Under the pieces are notes generated by a model, which saw only the letters and a program-made list of their open reading frames with translations, searched no databases and was not told the DNA's origin. From contig DATGXI010000155.1 in NCBI GenBank assembly GCA_035299065.1, positions 1 through 45,817 on the forward strand: 45,817 nucleotides of DNA, written 5' to 3'. Positions 1 to 11,600 of this stretch are shown piece after piece. The stretch comes from DASPJQ01 sp035299065. GTDB taxonomy: Bacteria; Bacteroidota; Bacteroidia; Flavobacteriales_D; UBA2798. Position 1 is the first letter of the stretch. Every line of letters begins with the position of its first letter. A program made the position numbers and the translations under genes.

Positions 1-14
1 TGTTTCGCAACCAT

Positions 15-89
15 TCTGGTGTCTCTCGTCTTCTCTTAAATCTTAAATCTTAAATCTTAAATCTTAAATCTTAAATCTTAAATCTTAAA
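15..89. repeat. Heptanucleotide tandem repeat
   Basis: Eight perfect copies of TCTTAAA lie head to tail at 34-89. They are preceded by degenerate seven-base units (TCTGGTG at 15-21, TCTCTCG at 22-28) and a five-base remnant, TCTTC. The array is intergenic, about 180 bases upstream of the first giant secreted-protein gene. A related seven-base array lies at 18663-18748. The function is unknown. There are no unique spacers, so it is not a CRISPR array. Nothing else recognisable was seen in bases 90-268, where I could not find a good TAnnTTTG promoter. Confidence 0.9.
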
Positions 90-268
90 CCCCAGCCATC
101 GGTCAAATTTCCTCGGTAAACGTTTTTAATTTTTTTTCGCTTTAATTCCATTTTATACCGTTCCTTCTTTTACGGCACACGAATTCTGGTTTTCTTTCCC
201 GATCCTTCATTCAATGTTACAAATCAAAATTCCTGTCGTTAAATTTAATTCAACTAAAACCGTGAATT

Positions 269-3200
269 ATGAAGAAACTGGTACTCGCTTTTTTGCTTTG
301 TGTATTCGTTGTAAATGCATGGGCATATAAATCTCAGGTTTCATCAACCGCAACATCAGGAATACATACTTCCAAAACCGAATCACTTGCTTTGCGTGCT
401 GCTACCTGCGCACCGGCAAATGCACGGCAGGTTATGGAATTCAACAACGTTTCAGCCTTGCTTGAACAGGGTGGGTTGTTATTTCTTGATCGTTCATTGA
501 ATAAACCGCAATATGAAATTCCCAAAGGCAGTGGCGTAAATGCAATTTATGGCAGTTCACTTTGGATGGGAGGAACAGATGCAAGCGGAAATTTAAAAAT
601 GGCCGCCATTGTAAATTTCAGGCAATCGGGTAATGAGTTCTGGGGTGGTCCGCTTGTTGACCAGGTAGGAACAACCGATGAAGCCACCTGTGCCGAATAT
701 GACAGGTTTTATTATGCTAACCGCAGTGAAGTACTGGCTTTTTACAATGATTACAATGATGATGGAAATGTAAACACAATTCCATCCAACATCAGCAATT
801 GGCCCGCGTTTTCAACAGCAGGTGAAAGCCTTGCTCCGTTTTACGATGCCAACAATAATTATGCGTATGATCCTGAAAATGGAGACATCCCCTGGTTTCA
901 ATACAAAGGTACTTCTACCGAACTTGGGTGTAACGCTGAGCATACAGTAACCATGTTTGGTGACCAGGCCTTTTGGTGGGTATTTAACGATGCAGGCAAT
1001 ATTCATTCTGAATCAGGTGGCGAAAAACTGGGAATGGAAGTGCACGCGCAGGCATTTGCATTTAATACCGATGATGAAGTAAATGACATGACTTTTTATA
1101 ATTATGAATTAATTAACCGAACTACGCAATCATTGTACAACACCTACTTCGGAAATTTTTTTGATTGTGACCTTGGATATTTTGGTGATGATTTTGTTGG
1201 TTGTGATGTAAGCCGTGGTTTGGGTTATGTTTACAATGGCGATCCGGATGATGCTACAACCAGTGGTTCCATTGGCTATGGATTAAATCCTCCAGCAATT
1301 GGGGTTGACTATTTCCAGGGCCCGTACCAGGACAAAGATTCAATTGACAATCCGCTTACAACAAATTATCAAAATGCAATTGATAGCGGTGGAGTTCCTT
1401 ACAAAGGAATAGGCATTGGTTATGGCGATGAAATAATGGACAATGAACGTTTCGGCATGCGTGAATTCATGATGTTTAATGGTACAACTTCGGCAAGTGA
1501 CAATATGTTGGATCCTGAAGTTGGTAAACCAATTCAACCATATTATTACCTGCAGGGGTTATGGCGCGATGGATCGCAACCCATGTTTGGTGGCTGTGGT
1601 TATCCCGGACAAACAAATGTTACAGAAATACCAACGGATTACATGATGTTTTATGATAGTGATCCGTATTCATGGGCTACCCGTGGCGTTGAAGTGCCCG
1701 ATGACTGGCGCGAAGACCTGGCAGGTAATGAAAAAGGAGACAGGCGATTCATTCAATCTTCAGGCCCTTTTACACTCGAACCCGGTGCATACAACAACAT
1801 TACCATTGGTGTAGTTTATGCGCGTTCAACTTCAGGCAATCCGTTTTCTTCTGTTGAAATGGTTATGCATGCCGATGATAAAGCACAGGCATTGTTTGAT
1901 AATTGTTTTAAAATACTTGAAGCACCAACAGCGCCTGATGTTACTACACAGGAACTCGACAAAGAAATTATTTTAATGTTGTCAAACAGTCCCAATGGAA
2001 ATAACGAAAATGAAAATTACACCGAAGTTGATCCCTTCATCATTCTTCCTGAAGCAGCTCCTTTTAACGATACTTCACTTACGCAGGCCGAAATTGACGA
2101 AAAGTACCGTACGTATCGTTTTGAAGGATATTTAATTTACCAGTTGGCAAACGAAACGGTTGGTTCAAGTGATTTGTATAATCCTGACAAAGCCCGTTTG
2201 GTTACACAGGTTGATGTAAAAAATGGCATAAAGCGTTTGGTGAACTGGAAACGCGATCCGGTATTGGGTTACCTTGTTCCGCAATTAATGGTTGATGGAA
2301 ACGATAACGGAATAAAACATTCATTCAGCATTAAAACCGATGCCTTCACGCAACAATCGCTTGTCAACCACAAATCGTATTATTACATGGTCATGGCATA
2401 TGCGCACAATGAATACCTGGCCTTTGATCCATCAGCAACACCAAATGGGCAAATAAAACCGTTTATACAAAGCCGGCAAAATGTTTCGGGTGCAGCGGTA
2501 CCTGTCATAAAAGTTATACCGCACATTCCTTCGGTTGAAAACGGTGGAACGTATTCAATTGCGCAATATGGCAGTGGACCTTTAATTACACGCATCGAAG
2601 GAAAAGGAAATGGTGTGCTTGACCTGAACTTAACACCTGAATCGGAAGCAAAAATAGTGAGTGATTTTTTTGATCCGCATCCGCAATACATCGGAGGCGA
2701 AGGAAACGGCCCTATTGAGGTAAAAATAATTGATCCGTTAAATGTCACAAATCACCAGTTTCGTATTGTATTTAACCAGGTTAACGGCTCATTAAATGAC
2801 GCTACATGGACCATGATTGATTTAACATCAGGTCAAACATTTAATGCTGATAAAGCCATTAATCTTGACAACGAACAAATTTTTCCGCAATACGGATTTT
2901 CGGTTAGCATAAAGCAATGGCGCAGCAAAGAAAAATACCATAATAATCCATTGGATCCAGCTGACACAACCATTTTTTACCGCGCAGAAGTTATTCGTTC
3001 AGGAATTAGTTTTAGCAATGCAGCAACCGCATGGGTTGAAGGTATAAAAGACCAGGATGGAAATTCAGCTTTGAATTGGATACGTTCAGGGTCGCTTGAA
3101 AATGCAGGAAATCCAGCCTTGTGTGAAAATGCAGTGTACAACGATTTTCCAAAATTTGACAGCGAAGAAAAATTCGAAAAAATAATTAACGGCACAGTAG

Positions 3201-4426
3201 CGCCATACCATTTGGCAGCCCGTGCTTATGATGCTGGCGGATATTTTTGTGCTGAAAATACACCGGTTGATCCCGATTTTTTCCTGTCGCAAGGTGCTGA
3301 TTATTTAAAAACAATGAACTTTGGTGAAAAAACAGTACGCAACGTTGACATTGTTATTACAGCTGATAAGTCAAAATGGACGCGTTGCCCGGTGTTTGAA
3401 ACAACCGATGATCCGCAATGGGCAATTGCGAATGGTCAAAAGCAAATTATTAAAGAACTTCCTTCGCGCGATAAGAGCGGTAATCCTGGCGATGGTATTG
3501 TAACAACCAATGAAAACGATGCCGATTATGTTGCAGCAACGGGTATGAGTTGGTTTCCCGGTTACGCCATTGATGTGGAAACAGGTGTAAGATTAAATCT
3601 TGGTTTTGGTGAAGACTCGCGTTTTGTTGGTGAAAACGGGCGTGACATGATGTGGAATCCTACAGCGAACATGACTGGCGATTTGGGCGAAAATTTGTGG
3701 GGCGGTAAACACTACCTGTATGTTTTTGCAAATACCCTTCACGATCCCATGTTGTCAAACGCGTTTAGGAAAATGCCGCCTTATGATTACGGAAAAACAC
3801 TTTCTGATCATTTGCGTGGACCCGTTGTGTCGCCTACCGTGTATAGCTTATATTGGAATTCCTGTACGTATGTTTGGTTGCCCATGGCCACACAGGGATA
3901 TGAAATAAATAATCCCTCAACTGACATTCCGTGTGATGTGCGCATGCAGGTACGTGTTACCAGGCCGTATCAAAAATGCAACACGAATGGAAATACATTT
4001 GATTTAGCTGACTTATCAGGTGCAACCAATAACTGGAACAACGTTTACGAATTTCAAATGGGAGGAATGGCCTCGCATACAAACGAAACCAGTTTGAACG
4101 ATTCAATTCTTGCGCTTATAAACGTAGTTCCAAATCCTTATTACGCGTATAGTGCTTACGAGGCAAACCGCCTTGATAACCGTGTAAAAATTGTGAACCT
4201 GCCTGATGAGTGCAACATTCGCATATTTACCGTATCGGGTTTGCTTGTGCGTACCTTAACCAAAGCAACCAACAGCATTACTTCAGTTGACTGGGATTTA
4301 AAAAACCAAAAAGGAGTACCCATTGCAGGCGGTGTTTACTTAATACATGTTGAAGTTCCTGGAGTGGGTGAAAGGGTGGTGAAATGGTTTGGTGCACTGC
4401 GGCCAACCGACCTGGATAATTTTTAG
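269..4426 (+). CDS. Giant secreted protein with FlgD-like/T9SS-type C-terminal domain (paralogue 1)
   Basis: This 1385-residue exported protein has a clear signal peptide (residues 1-19, cleavage after AWA). Most of the body has no domain I can name. It is rich in aromatic, Asn, Asp and Gly residues, as usual for Bacteroidota surface proteins. The last ~100 residues contain VVPNPYY, a beta-rich FlgD-like segment with WDLKNQKG and AGGVYL, and end in RPTDLDNF. That resembles T9SS sorting domains but is not the standard type A ending. It is collinear along nearly its whole length with the protein at 8661-12842. It is probably transcribed alone, because a strong terminator follows at 4461-4493. 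Codon use is more mixed than in the downstream paralogue. T9SS export and surface location are inferred; the molecular function is unknown. Confidence 0.85.
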   Translation: MKKLVLAFLLCVFVVNAWAYKSQVSSTATSGIHTSKTESLALRAATCAPANARQVMEFNNVSALLEQGGLLFLDRSLNKPQYEIPKGSGVNAIYGSSLWMGGTDASGNLKMAAIVNFRQSGNEFWGGPLVDQVGTTDEATCAEYDRFYYANRSEVLAFYNDYNDDGNVNTIPSNISNWPAFSTAGESLAPFYDANNNYAYDPENGDIPWFQYKGTSTELGCNAEHTVTMFGDQAFWWVFNDAGNIHSESGGEKLGMEVHAQAFAFNTDDEVNDMTFYNYELINRTTQSLYNTYFGNFFDCDLGYFGDDFVGCDVSRGLGYVYNGDPDDATTSGSIGYGLNPPAIGVDYFQGPYQDKDSIDNPLTTNYQNAIDSGGVPYKGIGIGYGDEIMDNERFGMREFMMFNGTTSASDNMLDPEVGKPIQPYYYLQGLWRDGSQPMFGGCGYPGQTNVTEIPTDYMMFYDSDPYSWATRGVEVPDDWREDLAGNEKGDRRFIQSSGPFTLEPGAYNNITIGVVYARSTSGNPFSSVEMVMHADDKAQALFDNCFKILEAPTAPDVTTQELDKEIILMLSNSPNGNNENENYTEVDPFIILPEAAPFNDTSLTQAEIDEKYRTYRFEGYLIYQLANETVGSSDLYNPDKARLVTQVDVKNGIKRLVNWKRDPVLGYLVPQLMVDGNDNGIKHSFSIKTDAFTQQSLVNHKSYYYMVMAYAHNEYLAFDPSATPNGQIKPFIQSRQNVSGAAVPVIKVIPHIPSVENGGTYSIAQYGSGPLITRIEGKGNGVLDLNLTPESEAKIVSDFFDPHPQYIGGEGNGPIEVKIIDPLNVTNHQFRIVFNQVNGSLNDATWTMIDLTSGQTFNADKAINLDNEQIFPQYGFSVSIKQWRSKEKYHNNPLDPADTTIFYRAEVIRSGISFSNAATAWVEGIKDQDGNSALNWIRSGSLENAGNPALCENAVYNDFPKFDSEEKFEKIINGTVAPYHLAARAYDAGGYFCAENTPVDPDFFLSQGADYLKTMNFGEKTVRNVDIVITADKSKWTRCPVFETTDDPQWAIANGQKQIIKELPSRDKSGNPGDGIVTTNENDADYVAATGMSWFPGYAIDVETGVRLNLGFGEDSRFVGENGRDMMWNPTANMTGDLGENLWGGKHYLYVFANTLHDPMLSNAFRKMPPYDYGKTLSDHLRGPVVSPTVYSLYWNSCTYVWLPMATQGYEINNPSTDIPCDVRMQVRVTRPYQKCNTNGNTFDLADLSGATNNWNNVYEFQMGGMASHTNETSLNDSILALINVVPNPYYAYSAYEANRLDNRVKIVNLPDECNIRIFTVSGLLVRTLTKATNSITSVDWDLKNQKGVPIAGGVYLIHVEVPGVGERVVKWFGALRPTDLDNF

Positions 4427-4460
4427 GCAGCAAAACCGGGCTTTATACACGAAATTAACA

Positions 4461-4493
4461 CGGGCGGGAATTCATTTTCCGCCCGTTTTTTTT
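4461..4493 (+). terminator. Intrinsic terminator after the first giant gene
   Basis: CGGGCGG at 4461-4467 pairs perfectly with CCGCCCG at 4479-4485, and the stem can be extended by a few A-T and G-T pairs. Eight T residues follow at 4486-4493. It lies 35 bases after the stop codon of the first giant gene. Confidence 0.93.
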
Positions 4494-4701
4494 GAAAAGA
4501 AAACACGTAAAGCGGGGTAATATATTAAATTAAATATTAAACAGTTGTATTTTCTTTCTGATTCTTTGATTTTATTTGTAACGGTTTTTTTTTCAGCCCA
4601 TTAGATCGATTTAACAGATTTGCTTGCGTGGCTGTTTTACCGTTCCCTAAATAATTTTGACGTAAAAATTTTATTTATCACCGTTGCTTCATTATGGGTA
4701 G

Positions 4702-4730
4702 TTTGTATGAATAAAATATTTCTATATTTA
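4702..4730 (+). promoter_or_regulatory. Candidate Bacteroidota-type promoter of the receptor operon
   Basis: TTTG at 4702-4705 is followed after 17 bases by TATATTTA at 4723-4730. This is close to the Bacteroidota consensus TTTG...TAnnTTTG, with a final A instead of G. The start codon of the receptor is 47 bases downstream. Confidence 0.5.
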
Positions 4731-4777
4731 CGGCACGTTGTAGACTAAACAGTTACTAAATTTTTTAAATTATTACC

Positions 4778-7700
4778 ATGTTAAAACGCTTTACGCTAGT
4801 ATTTACGGCCGTTTTGGGTATTGCCGGTACACTATTTTCGCAAGGCCTTGGAACCATCCAGGGAAAGGTTAAAGACAAAGGCAACGGTGAATTGTTACCG
4901 TTCACGAGTATCGTCTTCGAACAGGGAGGTATTGTTAAATACAAAACCGAATCTGATTTCGATGGAAATTACAAAGTTACCCAAGTAGTTCCTGGAACCT
5001 ACAACGTAAAGGCTTCCAATGCCGGTTACAAAACAAAACAAATCAACGAATTTCTGGTAAAATCAAACATCATTACGTTCCTTGATATTGATCTGGACGT
5101 TTCTGACGGGAATGTATTAGATGTTGTTGACATCGTAACCTATACTGTTCCTTTGATTGATAAGGACGGTGGTCCTTCAGGAGGAACAATAACCCGTGAT
5201 GCCATTGCAAAAATGCCGGGTCGTTCTGCACAAGCCATTGCAAACACAGTAGGTGGTGTTGGTTCAAAAGATGGTAGCGGTGAAATCAGTATCCGTGGAG
5301 CCCGTTCTGATGCCAACTATTACTTTATTGATGGTGTAAAAGTTCGGGGTAGTACAAACCTTCCAAAATCAGCTGTTGAAGAAATCAGCGTAATTACAGG
5401 TGGTATGCCTGCTAACTATGGCGATGCTACAGGTGGAATCATATCTATTACAACAAGGGGTCCTTCAAGTAAATTTTTCGGAGGTATTGAATATGTAACT
5501 TCAGGATTCAAAACAGGTGAAGGAACCAGTGCAAAAACATTTGGTCTTGACCGTTATGCCTATAACCTTGTTGAAGGTTCGGTTTCAGGTCCTTTATTGA
5601 TGAAAAAGGATTCAACCGGAAAAAAAGTTAAGCCGTTGATCGGGTTCTTTATTTCAGGTAACTATAATAATGTTGTTGACGGCAGGCCATTTGTAACCGA
5701 TCAATATGTATTAACTGACAGTTCACGTGCTGATCTTTTGGCCAATCCTTTAAGAAGGAACCCAATTACAGGTACAGTTCTTTACAATACTGACTTTTTA
5801 ACGCCTTCTGATTTCAGGGAAGCAAAATTCCGTTACAATGCAGGAGCTCAAAGCGGTTCATTTGCAGGTAAATTAGACTTTAGCCTTGGTCCTCAAATCA
5901 CATTAACATTTGGTGGTTCGGGTGACTTCAGTAAATCACGTGCATACAGTTATGATAACATGTTGTTTAACTCGAACAACAACGGTATGCAAAAAGATCA
6001 TACCATTCGTGCATATGGTCGATTTATTCAACGTTTTACCAATAAGCCAGCTGAAGGTGAAGGTAAAAAGAAGGGTATTACAAATGCCTATTATAGTTTG
6101 ATGGTGGATTATCAAAAAAGCGCGTCTTCAAATTACGATCCAAGGCATAACGATGATCTGTTTAAATATGGTTATGTAGGTAAGTTTAAGACCTACCGCG
6201 AAAAATCGTACGGTTTATTGATGTTGCCTTCAGGTACAGGTGTTCTTGAACAAAATGGTTACAGGGACACGTTGGTTGAGTACACACCTTTCTATTTCGC
6301 CAGCCAGGATGAAGCAGGTAATTATATTGATGCAAACGGAAATGTAATTACTGATTCATATGCAGCTACAGTAAACCCCGATCTTGCAGCAATTACACAG
6401 CAATATTATAGTTTCTTTAATGATCCTACTGATCATTATGAGAACTTAAATGACATAGTAGCTGGTAATGCTTTGCGTAACGGTGATCAGCCAGCATCAG
6501 TTTACAGTGTTTGGACAAATATTGGAACTACCTATAACTCCAATGGTAAATCAGACATCAGCCAGTTCCGTGTAACTGCCAATGGTAGTGCCGACTTAGG
6601 TAAACACTCATTTACGTTAGGTTTTGAGTACGAGCAACGCGATGACCGTTTCTTTAATGTATCACCGGTTGGTTTATGGACACTTGGACGTTTACTTCAA
6701 AACAAACACGTAAATGAAATTCCTGAAGACGCATTAAAAGATTCATACAGGCATATTTATTCATATGGTGATAACCTTATATATGAATACGATCCGCAAA
6801 ACACATCGCCAGGAGCTTATAATGCTGCCAACGCAACCGAAACTCAATCTTTCTTTGATTATAATGTAAGGGAAGCGATGGGCCTTGATCCTGACGGAAC
6901 TGATTTCTTAGACATTGATGCTTATGATCCTTCAATGTTCAAATTGAACTTCTTCAGTGCCGATGAATTATTGAACAGTGGTAATAGTTATGTTGCTTAT
7001 TCAGGTTACGACCATACAGGTAATCGCCTGAAAGGAAATGCCACAATTGATGATTTCTTCAATGCAAGGGACGAATTTGGTAACAAGTTGCGTACCATTG
7101 GTTCATTCCAGCCAATTTATAATTCAGTTTATTTAATGGACAAATTTGCGTTTGACGATTTGATCTTCAACGTTGGTTTGAGGGTTGACAGGTATGATGC
7201 CAACCAATCAGTATTGAAAGATAAATTCTTGTTATATCCTGCTAAAACGGTTTCTGAAATCACAGATGCCGATAACTTAACAGGTGATGATAACATTCCT
7301 TCAAACATTGGCTCTGACTATGTAGTATATATTGATGATGAGCAATCACGTACAATAACAGGTTACCGTAATGGATCGCAGTGGTTCGATGCTCAAGGTG
7401 TTGAGGTAACAAGTGACCCTTCGGTAATTTTTGGTTCAAGTAATCAGGCTGTACCTGTTATTTCTGTAGAGAAAAACGGAACAGATGGAACGCATAAAGA
7501 TGCATTCCAGGATTACAAACCACAAATCAACGTAATGCCACGTATTGCATTCTCGTTCCCAATTAATGACGAGGCCTTGTTCTTTGCACATTACGATGTA
7601 TTGACCAAGCGTCCTACCACAGGTTCACGTCTTGACATTACTGACTACTATTACATTTTCCAAAATGGTGGTGCAGTATTCAATAACCCGAATTTGAAAC

Positions 7701-8632
7701 CTGAAAAAACAATTGATTATGAATTAGGTTTCCAGCAGGTATTAACCAAATCATCTTCATTGAAAATCTCAGCATTCTATAAAGAATTGCGTAACATGGT
7801 TACAGTGGTACAGGTTTACGGAGCATACCCGTTATCATACAAGTCGTTTGACAACATTGATTTTGGTACAGTAAAGGGGTTAACATTAACGTATGACCTT
7901 CGCAGGACTAAGAACCTTTGGATGAAAGCATCTTATACCCTGCAGTTTGCTGAGGGTACAGGTTCAAATGCAGGTTCGCAGCAAGGTTTGATCAATGCTG
8001 GTTTACCTAACTTGCGTACCGTGCTTCCTTTTGATTATGATCAACGTCACGCATTCCAGTTTACAGTTGACTACCATTATGGTGAAGGAAAAGATTACAA
8101 TGGTCCACGTATTGGTAAAACCGATCTTTTCGCAAACACAGGTGTAAACTTCATCAGCATTTTTGGTTCAGGAACGCCTTATACACAATGGGATTTTCCA
8201 GCTCCACAGGCATTCCAAAGCGGAAACTTTAACGGTTCTGTATTCGGAAACATTAATGGTGCACGTACACCAGGCCAGTTCCGTATGGACATAAACATTG
8301 ACAAAAACCTTACCCTTAAGTTTGGTAAAAAAGGAAAAGAAACCGAGGGTGGTGATGAGGCTGACGCAACCGCTAAAGAGCGCAAAACGGCAAACCTTAA
8401 CATTTATTTCTGGATCACGAACTTGTTGAACCGTCAAAACATCAATGCAGTTTACAGTGGTACAGGAAACCCGCAAGATGACGGTTACTTAACAGATGCA
8501 CGTTATACAAACGCTATTATTGGTAAAAATGATCCTGATGCTTTCAGGTATTACTACGGTTTGAAAATGAATAACCCGTTCAACTATGGTTTGCCGCGTC
8601 AAATCAGGTTAGGTATTAAATTGGATTTTTAA
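4778..8632 (+). CDS. TonB-dependent receptor with carboxypeptidase-regulatory-like N-domain
   Basis: This 1284-residue outer-membrane protein has a signal peptide (about residues 1-22, ending FSQG). A carboxypeptidase-regulatory-like beta-sandwich follows at about 27-112 (IQGKVKDKGNGELLPF, DGNYKVTQVVPGTY). A TonB plug is at about 135-235 (GEISIRGARSD, YFIDGVKV, GGMPANYGDATGGIISITTRG split across the plug). The rest is a long beta-barrel with a C-terminal phenylalanine (LDF). Length and order fit SusC/Oar-like receptors, and no SusD gene is adjacent. It is followed after 28 bases by the second giant secreted protein and then by a PorV-like barrel, apparently in one operon. Uptake is the default role. 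Given the neighbours, an Oar-like role in exporting or anchoring the giant protein is an alternative inference. Confidence 0.9.
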   Translation: MLKRFTLVFTAVLGIAGTLFSQGLGTIQGKVKDKGNGELLPFTSIVFEQGGIVKYKTESDFDGNYKVTQVVPGTYNVKASNAGYKTKQINEFLVKSNIITFLDIDLDVSDGNVLDVVDIVTYTVPLIDKDGGPSGGTITRDAIAKMPGRSAQAIANTVGGVGSKDGSGEISIRGARSDANYYFIDGVKVRGSTNLPKSAVEEISVITGGMPANYGDATGGIISITTRGPSSKFFGGIEYVTSGFKTGEGTSAKTFGLDRYAYNLVEGSVSGPLLMKKDSTGKKVKPLIGFFISGNYNNVVDGRPFVTDQYVLTDSSRADLLANPLRRNPITGTVLYNTDFLTPSDFREAKFRYNAGAQSGSFAGKLDFSLGPQITLTFGGSGDFSKSRAYSYDNMLFNSNNNGMQKDHTIRAYGRFIQRFTNKPAEGEGKKKGITNAYYSLMVDYQKSASSNYDPRHNDDLFKYGYVGKFKTYREKSYGLLMLPSGTGVLEQNGYRDTLVEYTPFYFASQDEAGNYIDANGNVITDSYAATVNPDLAAITQQYYSFFNDPTDHYENLNDIVAGNALRNGDQPASVYSVWTNIGTTYNSNGKSDISQFRVTANGSADLGKHSFTLGFEYEQRDDRFFNVSPVGLWTLGRLLQNKHVNEIPEDALKDSYRHIYSYGDNLIYEYDPQNTSPGAYNAANATETQSFFDYNVREAMGLDPDGTDFLDIDAYDPSMFKLNFFSADELLNSGNSYVAYSGYDHTGNRLKGNATIDDFFNARDEFGNKLRTIGSFQPIYNSVYLMDKFAFDDLIFNVGLRVDRYDANQSVLKDKFLLYPAKTVSEITDADNLTGDDNIPSNIGSDYVVYIDDEQSRTITGYRNGSQWFDAQGVEVTSDPSVIFGSSNQAVPVISVEKNGTDGTHKDAFQDYKPQINVMPRIAFSFPINDEALFFAHYDVLTKRPTTGSRLDITDYYYIFQNGGAVFNNPNLKPEKTIDYELGFQQVLTKSSSLKISAFYKELRNMVTVVQVYGAYPLSYKSFDNIDFGTVKGLTLTYDLRRTKNLWMKASYTLQFAEGTGSNAGSQQGLINAGLPNLRTVLPFDYDQRHAFQFTVDYHYGEGKDYNGPRIGKTDLFANTGVNFISIFGSGTPYTQWDFPAPQAFQSGNFNGSVFGNINGARTPGQFRMDINIDKNLTLKFGKKGKETEGGDEADATAKERKTANLNIYFWITNLLNRQNINAVYSGTGNPQDDGYLTDARYTNAIIGKNDPDAFRYYYGLKMNNPFNYGLPRQIRLGIKLDF

Positions 8633-8660
8633 GAATTTGAAATAAAGAATAAGCATCATT

Positions 8661-11600
8661 ATGAAGAAGCAGGTTCTAACAGTTGTATTAAGTGCATTTA
8701 TTGCGAATGCATGGGCCTATAAGCTCAACGGTACACCAGCAACCAACAATGGAAATTCCGGAAACGGAAATAATTCCATGGAAATGAGGGCAGCCGGTTG
8801 TGCACCGGGACAAGCCAGGCAGTTAATGGAATTCAACAACGTTTCGGCTTTATTGGAGCAGGGCGGATTGTTGTTCCTTGACAGGTCACTTGGAAAACCA
8901 TCATACGAGGTTCCAAAAACCGAGGACGGAACAGGTCCTAAAGCCATTTACGGAAACTCATTGTGGATGGGTGGTAAGGATTTTAACGACCAGTTAAAAG
9001 CTGCTACCATTATCAAGTTCCGTAACAGCGGTAACGATTTTTGGGCTGGTCCTTTGATTCCCGGAGTAGCAACAGTTGACGAAGCAACCTGTGCCGAGTA
9101 TGATAAATTCTATTATGCCAACCGTGCCGAGGTACTTGCTTTTTACAATGACTATACCGATGATGGTACAGTAAGTTCAATTCCGTCAAATATTGCAAAC
9201 TGGCCTGCATTTGGTCCAAGTGGACAAACACTTGCACCTTTTTATGATGCTGACTTAAGTGGTGATTATGATCCAAGCCTTGGTGATATGCCTTGGTTCC
9301 AGTTTAAAAAGACCGATACAGAATTACCTTGTGGTAATGACAGGCGTGTAACTATGTACGGTGACCAGGCTTACTGGTGGGTATTTAACGATAAAGGAAA
9401 CGTTCACACCGAGTCGGGTGGTGAGCCAATTGGTATGGAAGTTCACGCGCAGGCATTTGCTTTCAATACCGATGATGAGGTAAACGACATGACATTCTAT
9501 AACTATGAACTAATTAACCGTTCAACACAAACATTGTATAAAACCTATTTCGGTAACTTCTTTGACTGTGACCTTGGTTACTACCAGGATGACTATGTAG
9601 GTTGTGACGTGTCGCGTGGATTAGGGTATTATTTTAACGGTGACCCTGATGATGCTACAACAAGTGGATCGATTGGTTACGGTTTAAATCCACCTTCAAT
9701 TGGTGTTGACTATTTCCAGGGTCCTTATCAGGATGCTGATACATTGGATAATCCTTTAACAACAAATTACCAAAATGCAGTTGACAGTGGTGGTATTCCA
9801 TATACAGGAATTGGTATTGGTTATAGCGATTCAGTTATTGATAACGAGCGTTTCGGAATGCGTGAGTTCATGTCATATACAGGACAAGGAGCACCAAACG
9901 CAAACATGAGTGACCCTGACAATGCACCACAAGCCTACAATTATCTTTTAGGTTTATGGCGTGATGGTTCGCAATTGTCTTTTGGTGGTAACGGTTACCC
10001 TGGCCAACCTGGCGTAACAACTACAGCTACCGACTATATTTTCTTTTATGATTCAGATCCTTATTATTGGGCAACCCGTGGTGCAGTAGTTCCTGCAACA
10101 TGGCGTGAAGATTTGGCAGGTAACACTGCTGCTGACAGGCGTATGATTGAGGCTTCTGGGCCGTTTACATTAGAGCCTGGTGCATACAACAACATTACAG
10201 TTGGTATTGTTTACGCACGTGCAAGTTCAGGTATTCCTTTTGAATCAGTTGAACTTTTATTGCGTGCCGATGATAAAGCGCAGGCTTTATTTGATAACTG
10301 TTTTAAAATTCTTGAAGGTCCAAACGCACCTGATGTAACAACACAGGAATTGGATAAAGAAGTTATTTTAATGTTGAGCAACAATTCAAACTCAAATAAC
10401 TACAAAGAGCGTTACCAGGAAGCAGATCCTTTCATTATTTTACCTGAAGAAGCTCCTTTTAACAGTGGCTCACTTACCGAAGAAGAAATTGATAGTTTAT
10501 ATCGTTCTTACAGGTTCCAGGGATACTTAATTTACCAACTTGCAAACAGCGATATTAAATCAGGTGACCTTCTTGATCCTGATAAAGCGCGTCTTGTTCA
10601 ACAGGTAGATATTAAAGACGGTATCACCAAATTATTGAACTGGGCACGTGATCCTGTAACCGGTTTTGTCGTTCCAACCCTTATGGTGGACGGTGCCGAT
10701 GTAGGTATCAAACATTCATTCAGTATTAAAACGGATGCGTTTACGCAAAGCAATCTGATCAACCACAAAACCTATTATTTCATGGCGCTTGCATATGCGT
10801 CAAATAATTACAAAGAATTTAACCCGGGTACTGCTACTGACGGACAAATGAAAACATTTATCCAAAGCCGTAAAACATCAAGTGGTGAAGAGGTTCCTGT
10901 AATTGAAGTAATACCGCATATGCCTGTTGTAGAAAATGGCGGAACACAAGCAAATGCTGTTTATGGATCAGGTCCAATTATTACACGCATTGAAGGTCGT
11001 GGTAATGGTGGACTTGACATTCAACTTACACCTGAGTCTGAAACAGCTATTCTTGCTGACGGATTCTGTGAGCACCCAACGTATTATGGTGGTGAAGGAA
11101 AAGGTCCAATTGAAGTAAAAGTAATTGACCCGTTAAATGTAACCGATCATAATTTCCGTGTTGTGTTTAATGATTCGGCAAATTCAGCTGATAAGGCAAC
11201 TTGGACATTGATGGATTTAACCACAGGTGAATCATTTGATTCAGATTGGGGAATCAATATTTTGAACGAACAGATTTTCCCTCAATTTGGATTCTCGATA
11301 ACCATCAATCAGTGGTTGAAAAAAGAGGTGATTACCGATGCATCAACGGGTACAAGCAAAACTTACCTGCGTGCTGAGCTTATTCGTTCTGATATAACGT
11401 ATGCTGATCAATCACAGGTTTGGCTTGACCCTGTTGCCGATGAAGATGGCAATACGGACCGTAACTGGATTCGTGCCGGATCGGTAAACAATACAGGTAA
11501 TACCAGTTTGTGCGAGGAAGCGATTTACAACGATAAGCTGGAGTACGATATTGAGCAGGAATTTGAAAAAATTATTGGCGGTACCGTTTCACCTTACCAC

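Larger units (their letters stand above)
4427..4777. other. 351-base intergenic region: terminator plus receptor promoter
   Basis: This gap separates the first giant gene from the receptor operon. It contains a strong terminator at 4461-4493 and a promoter candidate at 4702-4730. Between them (4494-4700) the DNA is AT-rich, with no open reading frame or repeat that I can support. The presence of both elements argues that the receptor operon is a transcription unit separate from the first giant gene. Confidence 0.7.

Noticed and set aside
34..89. Tandem repeat as a CRISPR array
   Set aside because: Units are seven bases and directly adjacent, with no spacers and no cas genes in the window.
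2383..2748. 121-codon minus-strand frame inside the first giant gene
   Set aside because: The plus-strand gene is well supported by its paralogue across the same region; this is a shadow frame.
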